From NCBI GenBank assembly GCA_029258695.1, contig JARIBR010000344.1:1-15716 (forward strand): a stretch of DNA of 15,716 bases, written 5' to 3'. Of this stretch, positions 1 to 6,828 are shown piece by piece. The notes beneath the pieces are model-generated. The model was not told the DNA's origin, did not search any database, and saw only the letters and a list, made by a program, of their open reading frames with translations. The DNA comes from Quadrisphaera sp. Lineage in GTDB: Bacteria; Actinomycetota; Actinomycetes; Actinomycetales; Quadrisphaeraceae. Every line of letters begins with the position of its first letter. Within the stretch, counting starts at the first letter, position 1. A program made the position numbers and the translations under genes.

Positions 1-607
1 CGCGGGCGTGGATCTCGGCGACGACCTCGCGCTGGGAGGCCACGTCGAGGGAGAGCAGCGGCTCGTCGCACAGCAGCAGCGCCGGGTCGGTGGCGACCGC
101 CTGGGCGATCCGCACCCGCTGCTGCTCCCCGCCGGAGAGCAGCCCGACGGGGACGTCGGCGTAGGCGCTGGCGCCCACGGACGCGAGCAGGGCGTCGACG
201 CGCTCGCGCACGCGGCGGCTGCGCAGCGGCAGGCCCCACCGGTGCCCGTCGATCCCGGCGCGCACGAGGTCGCGGGCGCGCAGGGGCGTCGAGGGGTCGA
301 CGAGGCGCTGCTGCGGCACGTAGCCGATGAGCGGGGAACCGCGGCGGGCGGGAGCCCCCAGGACCTCCAGGGTCCCGGCGCTCAGCGCCTGCTGGCCGAG
401 GACCGTGCGGACCAGGGACGTCTTGCCCGAGCCGTTGGGCCCGAGCACCGCGACGAGCTCGCCCGGGGCCACGGCGAGGTCGAGGCCGGACCACACCTCG
501 TGGTCCCCGAAGGACAGGCCCGCCCCGGTCAGGGCGAGGACCGGGGCCGGCGGAGTTCCGGCTGCCGGGCCCGAGCGCGGCGCCGCGGCCTGCGGCGCAG
601 CGCTCAC
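1..607 (-). CDS. znuC: Metal ABC transporter ATP-binding protein (ZnuC-like), 3' end outside the window
   Basis: This would be the cytoplasmic ATPase that powers zinc or manganese import through a ZnuABC-type transporter. The visible 202 codons begin with GTG at 605-607 and run off the left edge without a stop. Reading the minus strand shows Walker A (GPNGSGKT, about residues 54-61), a Q-loop (YVPQQR), the ABC signature (LSGGEQQR) and Walker B (LLLCDEP), so nearly the whole nucleotide-binding domain is present and looks intact. The GTG overlaps the znuA stop in a GTGA four-base overlap (604-607), which points to translational coupling and fixes the start. About 25 residues rich in Ala/Pro precede the domain. 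The permease gene (znuB) would be expected further left but is not in the window. Zinc rather than manganese is inferred from the zur-like neighbour. Confidence 0.9.
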   Translation of the reverse strand, partial: MSAAPQAAAPRSGPAAGTPPAPVLALTGAGLSFGDHEVWSGLDLAVAPGELVAVLGPNGSGKTSLVRTVLGQQALSAGTLEVLGAPARRGSPLIGYVPQQRLVDPSTPLRARDLVRAGIDGHRWGLPLRSRRVRERVDALLASVGASAYADVPVGLLSGGEQQRVRIAQAVATDPALLLCDEPLLSLDVASQREVVAEIHAR

Positions 608-1542
608 GAGGTCACCGCGGTCGCGATCGCCTCGACGTTGCCGGTCATCCACGACACGAAGTCCTCCCCCTCGGGCAGCGTCTCGGTCACCGTCACCACG
701 GGCACCCCGCCGACCTCTGCGGCGGCCTGCACGGCGTCGGTCTCGGGGCCGGAGGTCTGGGCGTTGAGCACCAGCGCCGCCACCCGTCCCTGGGTGAGCA
801 GCGCCTCGGTGTCGGCGAGGACGGCGGGGGAGACGTCGCTGCCCTCCTCGACGGCCTGCGAGAGCTCCGCGGGGGTGACGTCCACGAGGCCGCACGCCTG
901 CGTCATGGCCAGCGGGACCGGCTCGGTGACCACGATCTCGGTCCCGCCGGCGGCCTGCGCCACGGCGGCCTGCGACGCCTCGATGCCGGCCAGCTCCTGC
1001 GCGAACGCCTCGGCGTTGTCGGTGAAGGTGCTCGCGGCGCCGGGGTCGGCCTCGCCGAGCGCTTCGGCCACCTCGTCGGCGACCGCGGCGACGCTCGCCA
1101 TGTCGTACCAGACGTGCTCGTTGAGCTCGTCGTCGTCGGGGGCGGAGAGGCCGGAGGCCTCCACCGCGTCGACCACCGTGGCCCCGGTGCCCGACGCGGA
1201 GACCAGGCGCTCCATGAAGTCGTCGTAGCCGCCGCCGTTCTCGACGACGACCGCGGCGTCGAGGACCGCCAGCTGGTCGCGGGCGCTGGCCTCGTAGGAG
1301 TGGGGGTCCTGGCTCGGGTCGGAGATGAAGGAGGTGACCTCCACCGCCTCCCCGCCGACGGCGGAGGCCACGTCCGCCCACACGTCGGTCGAGGCGACGA
1401 CGGAGAGCGCACCGGTCGTCGTCCCCGCGGCCTGCTCGCCAGCCTCCGGGGCCCGCTCGCTCCCTCCACCGCACCCGGCGAGCAGGATCGCGGCGCCGAG
1501 CAGGCCCGGCGCGACGAGGCGGCGGGGTGACGTGCAGGTCAT
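604..1542 (-). CDS. znuA: Metal ABC transporter substrate-binding lipoprotein (ZnuA/TroA family)
   Basis: This is the extracytoplasmic metal-capturing component of the ABC transporter. It has 312 residues, with ATG at 1540-1542 and a GGGAG Shine-Dalgarno sequence just upstream. A longer open frame exists upstream, but it runs back through the zur gene and is spurious. A lipoprotein signal ends in LAGC (residues 21-24), so Cys24 would be lipidated and the protein anchored outside the membrane. Candidate metal ligands in family order are His81 (DPHSYE), His143 (NEHVWYD), Glu207 (TEPVP) and an acidic residue at 293/294 (GEDFVSW). The third ligand is Glu rather than the His usual in zinc-specific ZnuA, and there is no His-rich loop. 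This leaves manganese open as a substrate. The Zur-box-like site at 1566-1580 lies 23 bases upstream, so repression by the neighbouring regulator is likely. Confidence 0.9.
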   Translation of the reverse strand: MTCTSPRRLVAPGLLGAAILLAGCGGGSERAPEAGEQAAGTTTGALSVVASTDVWADVASAVGGEAVEVTSFISDPSQDPHSYEASARDQLAVLDAAVVVENGGGYDDFMERLVSASGTGATVVDAVEASGLSAPDDDELNEHVWYDMASVAAVADEVAEALGEADPGAASTFTDNAEAFAQELAGIEASQAAVAQAAGGTEIVVTEPVPLAMTQACGLVDVTPAELSQAVEEGSDVSPAVLADTEALLTQGRVAALVLNAQTSGPETDAVQAAAEVGGVPVVTVTETLPEGEDFVSWMTGNVEAIATAVTS

Positions 1543-1565
1543 GGAGGCTCCCGGGAGAGAGAAAG

Positions 1566-1580
1566 TGATAACGCTTCTCA
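1566..1580 (-). promoter_or_regulatory. Zur-box-like operator upstream of znuA
   Basis: On the minus strand the 15-mer is TGAGAA-GCG-TTATCA, a 6-3-6 near-perfect palindrome with 5 of 6 pairs matching. It resembles the TGAAAATGATTTTCA-type Zur boxes of actinobacteria, as I recall them. It lies 23 bases before the znuA ATG and overlaps the stop codon of the zur-like gene (1578-1580). A repressor bound here would block znuA-znuC transcription but not zur itself. The sequence is A/T-richer than its surroundings, which also supports a real site. Confidence 0.65.
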
Positions 1581-2012
1581 CCTTAGGGCCGCGGCGCGGC
1601 AGGACCTGCACGTGCCGAAGATCTCCATGACGTGCGTGACGTCGGAGAAGCCGTGGTCGGTGGCGGTGCGCCTCGCCCACCGCTCGGCGTCCGACCCCTC
1701 GACCTCCACGGTGAGCCCGCACCCCCGGCACACCAGGTGGTGGTGGTGCCCCGAGCTGCACCGGCGGTAGACCGACTCGCCGTCGTCGCCGCTGCGCAGC
1801 ACGTCCACGGCGCCGTCCTCGACGAGGGACTGCAGCGCCCGGTACACCGTCGCCAGGCCGACGGGGTTGCCCTCCCCGCGCAGCTGGGAGTGGAGGTCCT
1901 GGGCGCTGTGGAAGCCGTCGCGGCGCTCCAGGAGCTCAGCCACCGCGCCACGCTGCCGGCTCGCGCGCCGCGCCGGGCTCGTGCGGGGTGCCTCCCGTGC
2001 GCTCTCGCTCAC
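1578..2012 (-). CDS. zur: Fur-family metalloregulator, Zur-like
   Basis: This is a metal-dependent DNA-binding repressor of 144 residues, the usual Fur/Zur length. The winged-helix region (about 34-69) contains VGLATVYRALQSLVEDGAV, the recognition-helix signature of the family. The metal region has HHHHLVC (89-95) and two CxxC pairs, Cys95/Cys98 and Cys135/Cys138, which form the structural zinc site. GTG at 2010-2012 is the only sensible in-frame start. The open frame extends much further upstream but that part overlaps the next gene and has no family similarity. There is no clear Shine-Dalgarno sequence. It lies directly upstream of znuA on the same strand with 35 bases between, and 47 bases downstream of the membrane-protein gene, so it may be part of one transcript. 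Zur rather than Fur or PerR is inferred from the znuAC neighbours. Confidence 0.9.
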   Translation of the reverse strand: MSESAREAPRTSPARRASRQRGAVAELLERRDGFHSAQDLHSQLRGEGNPVGLATVYRALQSLVEDGAVDVLRSGDDGESVYRRCSSGHHHHLVCRGCGLTVEVEGSDAERWARRTATDHGFSDVTHVMEIFGTCRSCRAAALR

Positions 2013-2059
2013 CGCGACATCGTGGCACGCACGCTGCGTCCCGGTGCGGGCCGCGCGCG

Positions 2060-3166
2060 TCAGGTGACGGGCGTCGGCGGGACGGCCGGCGGCGCCTGGC
2101 GGACCTTGATCGCGACGAGCACCCATCCGACGGCCAGGACCAGCCAGAACGCGACGATCCGGTAGAGCAGCACCCCCGACAGCGCGGCGACCAGCGGGAC
2201 GCCGGCCGCGGTCATCACCGCGGTCATGGTCAGCTCGACGACGCCGATCCCGCCGGGGACCAGGCCCACGCCCGCCGAGGTGACCCCTGCCGCCCACGCG
2301 AGGACCAGCAGCGGCAGGGACGACCCCGTGATCGGTGCGCCCACGGCGGCCAGCGCGAAGCCGAGGGTCGCCAGGTCACCGGTCCAGGTGAGGAGGGCGA
2401 AGGCGGTGGCCCTGGCGACCTGCCGGGGACGGAGCTCGGCCTCCGCGAGCTGGCGCAGCGCCGAGACCACGAGGTCACGGGCGTCACCGCGGGGCCGGCG
2501 GGCCGCGTGCTGCACCAGGCGCAGCACGCGGGCCAGCGGTGTCACGGACAGCGTCCGCAGGCGCTCGGAGTGCAGGACCAGCGCCAGCACCACCACGGGC
2601 ACGGCGCTGAGCGCGAGGGCGTTGAGGCCGCCCACGAGCAGTGCGGTGCGGCCCGAGGAGACCGCTGCGGTCGCGATGATCGCCACGAACGCCGAGAGCG
2701 AGACCACCCCCGAGACGGCCAGGCCGGTGGCCACCTGGCCGGGGCGGGCGCCGGCGCGGGTGTAGCGCCGGTAGGTGAAGGCCGTCGCGATGCTCGGGCC
2801 CGCGAGAGGCACCGAGACGGAGATCGCGTTGCCGGCGTAGGTGGTCCTCAGCACCGAGCGCATCCCGGGGCGGTGCTCCGCGCTCGGGGCGACGAGGGTG
2901 CGCTGCTGGCGCCCGATCGAGGCCATGGACACGGCCTGGGCGATCAGGAGCGGCGGGAGCCACCAGAGATGGACGTCGACGAGGCCCTCGAGGGCCTCGC
3001 GGACCGACGCGCCGGCCTCGTGGACGGCGACGGCGACGACCACCAGCGCGATGGCGGCGAGCGCCGCGACGCGCACCACGGACCCGCGGGTGACGACGGG
3101 TGGGGGCGGCTCCACCACGGGGTCGGCCACGTCGCCCACGTCGCCCACGCCCGCCCCCGGTCTCAC
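2060..3166 (-). CDS. UPF0104 / lysylphosphatidylglycerol-synthase TM-region family membrane protein
   Basis: This is a polytopic inner-membrane protein of 368 residues. Hydrophobic segments are visible near residues 31-49, 68-84, 147-170, 175-198, 255-279, 283-305, 313-333 and 335-354. The motif PGGIGVVE (304-311), typical of the flippase-like transmembrane domain of MprF and of stand-alone UPF0104 proteins, gives the family call. There is no C-terminal aminoacyl-transferase domain, so it is not a complete MprF. Stand-alone members are thought to move or sense lipids, but the substrate here cannot be read. The start is GTG at 3164-3166. Two further in-frame GTG codons within the first 20 residues are possible alternatives, and the first 27 residues are Pro/Val-rich and not obviously part of the domain. 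It may share a transcript with zur 47 bases downstream, although no functional link is evident. Confidence 0.8.
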   Translation of the reverse strand: MRPGAGVGDVGDVADPVVEPPPPVVTRGSVVRVAALAAIALVVVAVAVHEAGASVREALEGLVDVHLWWLPPLLIAQAVSMASIGRQQRTLVAPSAEHRPGMRSVLRTTYAGNAISVSVPLAGPSIATAFTYRRYTRAGARPGQVATGLAVSGVVSLSAFVAIIATAAVSSGRTALLVGGLNALALSAVPVVVLALVLHSERLRTLSVTPLARVLRLVQHAARRPRGDARDLVVSALRQLAEAELRPRQVARATAFALLTWTGDLATLGFALAAVGAPITGSSLPLLVLAWAAGVTSAGVGLVPGGIGVVELTMTAVMTAAGVPLVAALSGVLLYRIVAFWLVLAVGWVLVAIKVRQAPPAVPPTPVT

Positions 3167-3198
3167 GCCACGCCGCAGGCCTGCACCGCCCGGGCTCC

Positions 3199-3208
3199 TC
3201 CCCGGGGA
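3199..3208. repeat. 10-base perfect palindrome in the divergent gap
   Basis: TCCCCGGGGA is self-complementary and sits 32 bases upstream of the UPF0104 start. It could be an operator half-pair or simply a chance GC palindrome. No regulator is suggested. Confidence 0.3.
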
Positions 3209-3261
3209 TCGTAGGGAAGAGGTCCCGCCGGTGGCGACCGCCGATCGGGCTGGGGGCCCGC

Positions 3262-3297
3262 CCGTGCCGCCCGTGCCCGCCGTGCCGCCCGTGCTCG
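3262..3297. repeat. Two tandem copies of an 18-base unit
   Basis: Positions 3262-3279 and 3280-3297 are adjacent copies of CCGTGCCGCCCGTGCYCG that differ at one base. They lie in the gap between the divergent genes starting at 3166 (minus) and 3354 (plus). Tandem units this short usually come from slippage, but in a promoter gap they could also be paired protein-binding sites. Confidence 0.7.
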
Positions 3298-3341
3298 TCG
3301 TGGCGACAGCCCTCGGCCGCGCACCGGTGGCGGGCGCGTGC

Positions 3342-3347
3342 TAGAAC
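3342..3347 (+). promoter_or_regulatory. Possible -10 element for a leaderless transcript of the 3354 gene
   Basis: TAGAAC matches TATAAT at four positions and ends exactly six bases before the ATG at 3354. That spacing would start transcription at the ATG. No Shine-Dalgarno sequence is visible, which fits leaderless translation, common in actinobacteria. No good -35 element can be seen. Confidence 0.3.
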
Positions 3348-3353
3348 CGCGCC

Positions 3354-3893
3354 ATGAGCACCGCCAGGATCGTCCTCGACATCGCCCAGGGGCTCGTCGC
3401 CGGGTACGCCGCCAAGCAGGTCAAGGCCCAGGCCGAGGCCACCCTCCAACCGCTGGGGGAGCGGTGGTTCCCGCCGGAGCCGGGCCAGAAGGAGCTCCTC
3501 GGCGCCGACCCCGCCGGCCACCTGGACCGGATGCCGCCGACCAACATGTACCTGCGCGTGGCCCCGCTGCTGGGCCGCGACCTCCAGCGCGGGCGCGACG
3601 ACGAGCAGATCGCGGCGGGCGCCGAGTGGTTCCACCGCGCGATGGCCTTCGGGTACCCGGTGGTCTACTCCCTGCTCACCCGTCGCGTCCCGGCGGCGCG
3701 CGCCGGGCTCGGCTCCGTGGGCGCGCTCGCCCTGTTCGCCTCCACGCACCTGACCGCGGTGCCCGCGGCGGGCCTCCAGGCCCCGGTCAGCCAGCTGGGG
3801 AAGTCCTGGTGGGTGTGGGAGGCGGGTTCCCACGTCCTCTTCGGCATCACCGCCGAGGTGACGCTGCGCGTCCTGCGACGCATCACGGGGTGA
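3354..3893 (+). CDS. Small membrane protein, possibly YagU/DUF1440-like
   Basis: This 179-residue protein is of unknown function. The N-terminal part has a short hydrophobic stretch (about 5-19, IVLDIAQGLVAGYAA). The region from about 90 to 172 holds two or three further hydrophobic segments (AFGYPVVYSLL, GSVGALALFASTHLTAVPAAG and HVLFGITAEVTL). The ending WEAGSHVLFGITAEV resembles the helix with a conserved His in YagU (DUF1440), whose E. coli member is an inner-membrane protein linked to acid resistance. This is weak, from memory. No enzyme motif is visible. The gene stands alone: it is divergent from the UPF0104 gene and ends 92 bases before glcD. High third-position GC supports real coding. 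ATG 3354 is chosen because it precedes the first hydrophobic stretch. Confidence 0.75.
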   Translation: MSTARIVLDIAQGLVAGYAAKQVKAQAEATLQPLGERWFPPEPGQKELLGADPAGHLDRMPPTNMYLRVAPLLGRDLQRGRDDEQIAAGAEWFHRAMAFGYPVVYSLLTRRVPAARAGLGSVGALALFASTHLTAVPAAGLQAPVSQLGKSWWVWEAGSHVLFGITAEVTLRVLRRITG

Positions 3894-3914
3894 GCGCCTC
3901 GGGGCGGTGATGCC

Positions 3915-3920
3915 TACACT
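3915..3920 (+). promoter_or_regulatory. Possible -10 element of the glcDEF operon
   Basis: TACACT fits the actinobacterial TANNNT pattern and is one of few A/T-containing hexamers in the 92-base gap before glcD. A recognisable -35 at the right distance is absent. A start near 3927 would leave a leader of about 60 bases containing the small upstream reading frame at 3960. Confidence 0.3.
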
Positions 3921-3959
3921 CGGGGGACAGCCCACCCTGCGACGGCGCGGAGGCACCCT

Positions 3960-3968
3960 GTGGACCAC
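3960..3968. promoter_or_regulatory. GTGGACCAC palindrome before glcD (possible operator)
   Basis: GTGG-A-CCAC is a 9-base palindrome in the glcD leader. The identical sequence recurs at 13518-13526 in the lldP/aceB gap, followed in both places by C, and a one-mismatch copy lies at 13468-13476. A shared regulator of the glycolate genes could bind it. The same bases also serve as the start of the small upstream frame and occur as Val-Asp-His codons inside glcD and glcF, so specificity is uncertain. Confidence 0.35.
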
Positions 3969-3989
3969 CCGAAGCTGCGACGGTCATGA
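3960..3989 (+). other. Nine-codon upstream reading frame overlapping the glcD start
   Basis: A strong GGAGG (3949-3953) lies six bases before GTG 3960, which opens a frame of nine codons (VDHPKLRRS). Its TGA stop at 3987-3989 overlaps the glcD ATG at 3986-3988 as ATGA. glcD itself has no Shine-Dalgarno sequence, so ribosomes may load here and pass to glcD by coupling. Alternatively, a one-base error in this stretch would make GTG 3960 the true glcD start. Confidence 0.45.
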
Positions 3990-5545
3990 GCGTCGACGAG
4001 GCCGCCACGACCGGCCCCCAGCCCACCCCTGACCCGATCCCCGAGGACGCCAGCACCGGTCGCGTGGGGGGCAACGCGCAGGGCGTCGCCGCGGTGGCCG
4101 CGGTGGCCCGCTCCCGGCTGGCGCCCGACGCCGTCATCGACGACCACGCGCGGCTGCGCACCTACGAGTGCGACGGGCTGACCCACTACCGCGTCACCCC
4201 CGCGCTCGTGGTCCTGCCCGAGACCACGGCCGACGTCGCGGCGATCGTCTCCGCGTGCGCCGAGCACGGCGTCCCCTTCGTCGCGCGCGGCTCGGGCACC
4301 GGGCTGTCCGGGGGCTCGCTGCCCCGCGCCGACGGCATCGTCATCGTCCTCTCGAGGATGCGCGCGATCCGCGAGCTCCGCCCGGAGGACCAGCGCGCGG
4401 TGGTCGAGCCGGGCGTCATCAACCTCGAGCTGTCCAAGGCCTCGACCCCGGGCGGCTACTACTTCGCCCCCGATCCCTCCAGCCAGACGATCTGCTCGAT
4501 CGGCGGCAACGTGGCGGAGAACTCCGGCGGCGCCCACTGCCTCAAGTATGGCTTCACCAACCACCACGTCACGGGTCTGACGCTGGTGACGGCAGCAGGT
4601 GACGTCGTCGAGCTCGGCTCCCTGGCCCCCGACGCACCCGGCTACGACCTCATGGGCGCCGTCGTCGGCTCGGAGGGGACCCTCGGCGTCGTCACCTCCG
4701 TGACGGTGAACCTCGTGCGCCTGCCCGAGAAGGTCATCACCGTGCTCGTCGGCTTCCCCTCGCCCGACGAGGCGGGCGCGGCGACGTCGGCGATCATCGC
4801 CGCGGGCGTGGTGCCGGCGGCGATCGAGATGATGGACGCCCTCGCCGTCGAGGCCGCCGAGGCGGCGGTGCGGTGCGGCTACCCCGACGGGGCCGGAGCG
4901 GTGCTCATCATCGAGGTCGACGGGCCCGCCGCCGAGGTGGACCACGAGCTGGAGCAGGTCCAGCGCCTCGTCGCCGAGCACGGGGCCTTCGGCGCGCGGC
5001 TCGCGCACGACGCGGCCGAGCGGGCGTTGATCTGGAAGGGCCGCAAGTCCGCGTTCGCGGCGGTGGGCCGGATCAGCCCCGACTACATCGTCCAGGACGG
5101 GGTGATCCCGCGCACCGCGCTGCCCGAGGTGCTCCGCGAGATCACCCGTCTCAGCGAGGAGTCCGGGGTGCGCGTCGCCAACGTCTTCCACGCCGGCGAC
5201 GGCAACCTCCACCCTCTCGTGCTCTTCGACGAGCGGGTCGAGGGGGCCTCCGAGGGCGCCGAGAGGGTCAGCGGCGCCATCCTCGACCTCTGCATCGAGC
5301 GCGGTGGCTCCATCACGGGCGAGCACGGCGTGGGCATCGACAAGGCCAAGCACCTGCCGCGGATGTTCGCCGAGGAGGACCTGGAGACCATGGCGAGGCT
5401 GCGCTGCGCCTTCGACCCCGCCGGCATCGCCAACCCCGGCAAGGTCTTCCCCACCCCCCGCCTGTGCGGAGAGGTCCCCGGCCGCCACAAGGCCGGTGAG
5501 GCGGCGCACCCGGCCGTCGCGGCCGGGCAGGCGGACATCTTCTGA
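3986..5545 (+). CDS. glcD: Glycolate oxidase, FAD-binding subunit GlcD
   Basis: This is the FAD-carrying catalytic subunit of the GlcDEF complex, which oxidises glycolate (and often D-lactate) to glyoxylate and passes electrons towards the respiratory chain. It has 519 residues, close to the roughly 500 of known GlcD. The PCMH-type FAD fold shows RGSGTGLSGGS (101-111), PDPSSQTICSIGGNVAENSGG (163-182, shown in part) and GSEGTLGVV (228-236). The C-terminal cap shows FHAGDGNLHP (401-410), TGEHGVG (444-450) and NPGKVFP (483-489), all typical. There is no signal peptide. About 40 Pro/Ala-rich residues precede the fold. The start at ATG 3986 lacks its own Shine-Dalgarno sequence (see the upstream frame at 3960). 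The stop shares one base with the glcE start (TGATG), marking the operon. Confidence 0.95.
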   Translation: MSVDEAATTGPQPTPDPIPEDASTGRVGGNAQGVAAVAAVARSRLAPDAVIDDHARLRTYECDGLTHYRVTPALVVLPETTADVAAIVSACAEHGVPFVARGSGTGLSGGSLPRADGIVIVLSRMRAIRELRPEDQRAVVEPGVINLELSKASTPGGYYFAPDPSSQTICSIGGNVAENSGGAHCLKYGFTNHHVTGLTLVTAAGDVVELGSLAPDAPGYDLMGAVVGSEGTLGVVTSVTVNLVRLPEKVITVLVGFPSPDEAGAATSAIIAAGVVPAAIEMMDALAVEAAEAAVRCGYPDGAGAVLIIEVDGPAAEVDHELEQVQRLVAEHGAFGARLAHDAAERALIWKGRKSAFAAVGRISPDYIVQDGVIPRTALPEVLREITRLSEESGVRVANVFHAGDGNLHPLVLFDERVEGASEGAERVSGAILDLCIERGGSITGEHGVGIDKAKHLPRMFAEEDLETMARLRCAFDPAGIANPGKVFPTPRLCGEVPGRHKAGEAAHPAVAAGQADIF

Positions 5546-6828
5546 TGAGCGCGGCCCCCGGCGTCGACGCCGACGCCGTCCTGCGGGACCTCGGGTCCGC
5601 CTGCCCCGTCGAGGAGGCGACGCCCGCCGACGCCGTCGCGGGCGTGAGCGCCTCCGTGGTCGCCCGGCCGCGGTCCACCCGGCAGACCGCCGAGGTGCTC
5701 CGCGCCGCGGCGACCCACCGCCTCGTCGTGGTCCCCCGGGGGGCGGGCACCAAGCTGGCCTGGGGGCGTCCGCCCGAGCGGGTGGACCTGGTGCTGGACA
5801 CCACGGGGATGGACCAGGTGCTCGACCACGCCGCCGGAGACCTCATCGTCGACGTCGAGGCGGGGGCGCGCCTGGCCCACGTGGACGAGGTGGTCGCCAG
5901 CGCGGAGCAGCGGCTCATGCTGGACGAGACGTGCCCGGGCGCCACGATCGGCGGGACCCTGGCCGCGAACGCCTCCGGGCCGGTGCGCGTGGCCGCGGGC
6001 ACCGCGCGCGACCTCATGATCGGGTGCACCGTGGTGCGCGCCGACGGCGTGGTCGCCACGGCAGGCGGACGCGTGGTGAAGAACGTCGCGGGCTACGACG
6101 TCGGCAAGCTCGCCGTCGGGTCCTTCGGCACGCTCGCGGTCATCACCCGCGCCGCCTTCCGCCTGCACCCGCGCCCGCCGGCGCGCTCGGTGGTCTCCGT
6201 GGCGGTCGACGGCCCCGACGCCGCGCACCGCCTCGTCCACGCCGTGGTGGGCTCCCAGCTGGTGCCGGCCGCCGTGGAGCTCGACGACGACGCCCGCGCC
6301 GGTCCTGGGGGCGCCACCCTCAGCGTCCTGCTGGAGGGGACGGAGCGCGGTGTCGCGGCTCGTTCCGCGGACCTGCTGGGCCTCCTCGGCGAGGGAGCCA
6401 CGGCCTCGCAGCAGACCGCGGACGGTTGGGGCGCCTACCCGTGGGCCCCCGGGGGCACGGGGCTCAAGCTGACCTTCGCGCTCACGGGCCTGCGCGCCCT
6501 GCTCGCGGCGGTGGCGTCCGCCGCGGCCTCGACCGGCACCGGCGTCTCGCTGCGGGGGTCTGCCGGTGACGGGGTCCTGCACGCCGGGCTGGCCCCGGGC
6601 ACGGCGCCCGAGGTGGTCATCGAGACGCTCGTCCGCCTGCGGGCGGTGTGCGCCGAGCACGGCGGGGCCGCCGTGGTGCTCACCGCCCCGCCCGACGTCG
6701 AGGAGGTCCTCACGGGGCCCGCCGACGGGTGGGGCCCGGTGCCGGCGCTCGCGCTCATGCGGGCGGTCAAGGAACGCTTCGACCCCGAGCGCCGCCTGGC
6801 GCCGGGACGCTTCGTGGGAGGCATCTGA
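5545..6828 (+). CDS. glcE: Glycolate oxidase, FAD-binding subunit GlcE
   Basis: This is the second flavoprotein-like subunit of glycolate oxidase, a shorter paralogue of GlcD that is needed for activity in E. coli. It has 427 residues, somewhat longer than the E. coli protein of about 350. The FAD-fold motifs are present: PRGAGTKLAWG (64-74), GATIGGTLAANASGPVR (132-148) and a GGRVVKNVAGYDVGK...GSFGTLAVI region (174-200), the last being a GlcE hallmark. The C-terminal cap is less conserved and ends in RRLAPGRFVGG. ATG 5545-5547 overlaps the glcD TGA by one base and has no strong Shine-Dalgarno sequence, so translational re-initiation is likely. The gene sits between glcD and glcF in the classical order. 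Confidence 0.93.
   Translation: MSAAPGVDADAVLRDLGSACPVEEATPADAVAGVSASVVARPRSTRQTAEVLRAAATHRLVVVPRGAGTKLAWGRPPERVDLVLDTTGMDQVLDHAAGDLIVDVEAGARLAHVDEVVASAEQRLMLDETCPGATIGGTLAANASGPVRVAAGTARDLMIGCTVVRADGVVATAGGRVVKNVAGYDVGKLAVGSFGTLAVITRAAFRLHPRPPARSVVSVAVDGPDAAHRLVHAVVGSQLVPAAVELDDDARAGPGGATLSVLLEGTERGVAARSADLLGLLGEGATASQQTADGWGAYPWAPGGTGLKLTFALTGLRALLAAVASAAASTGTGVSLRGSAGDGVLHAGLAPGTAPEVVIETLVRLRAVCAEHGGAAVVLTAPPDVEEVLTGPADGWGPVPALALMRAVKERFDPERRLAPGRFVGGI

Noticed and set aside
1543..1761. N-terminal extension of the ZnuA-like protein to 1761
   Set aside because: It runs through the 3' end of zur and precedes the clear lipoprotein signal that starts at 1542.
2484..3968. 494-codon open frame on the minus strand
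   Set aside because: It overlaps the UPF0104 gene in another frame and is antisense to the 3354 gene. Its composition is low-complexity Arg/Pro/Gly.
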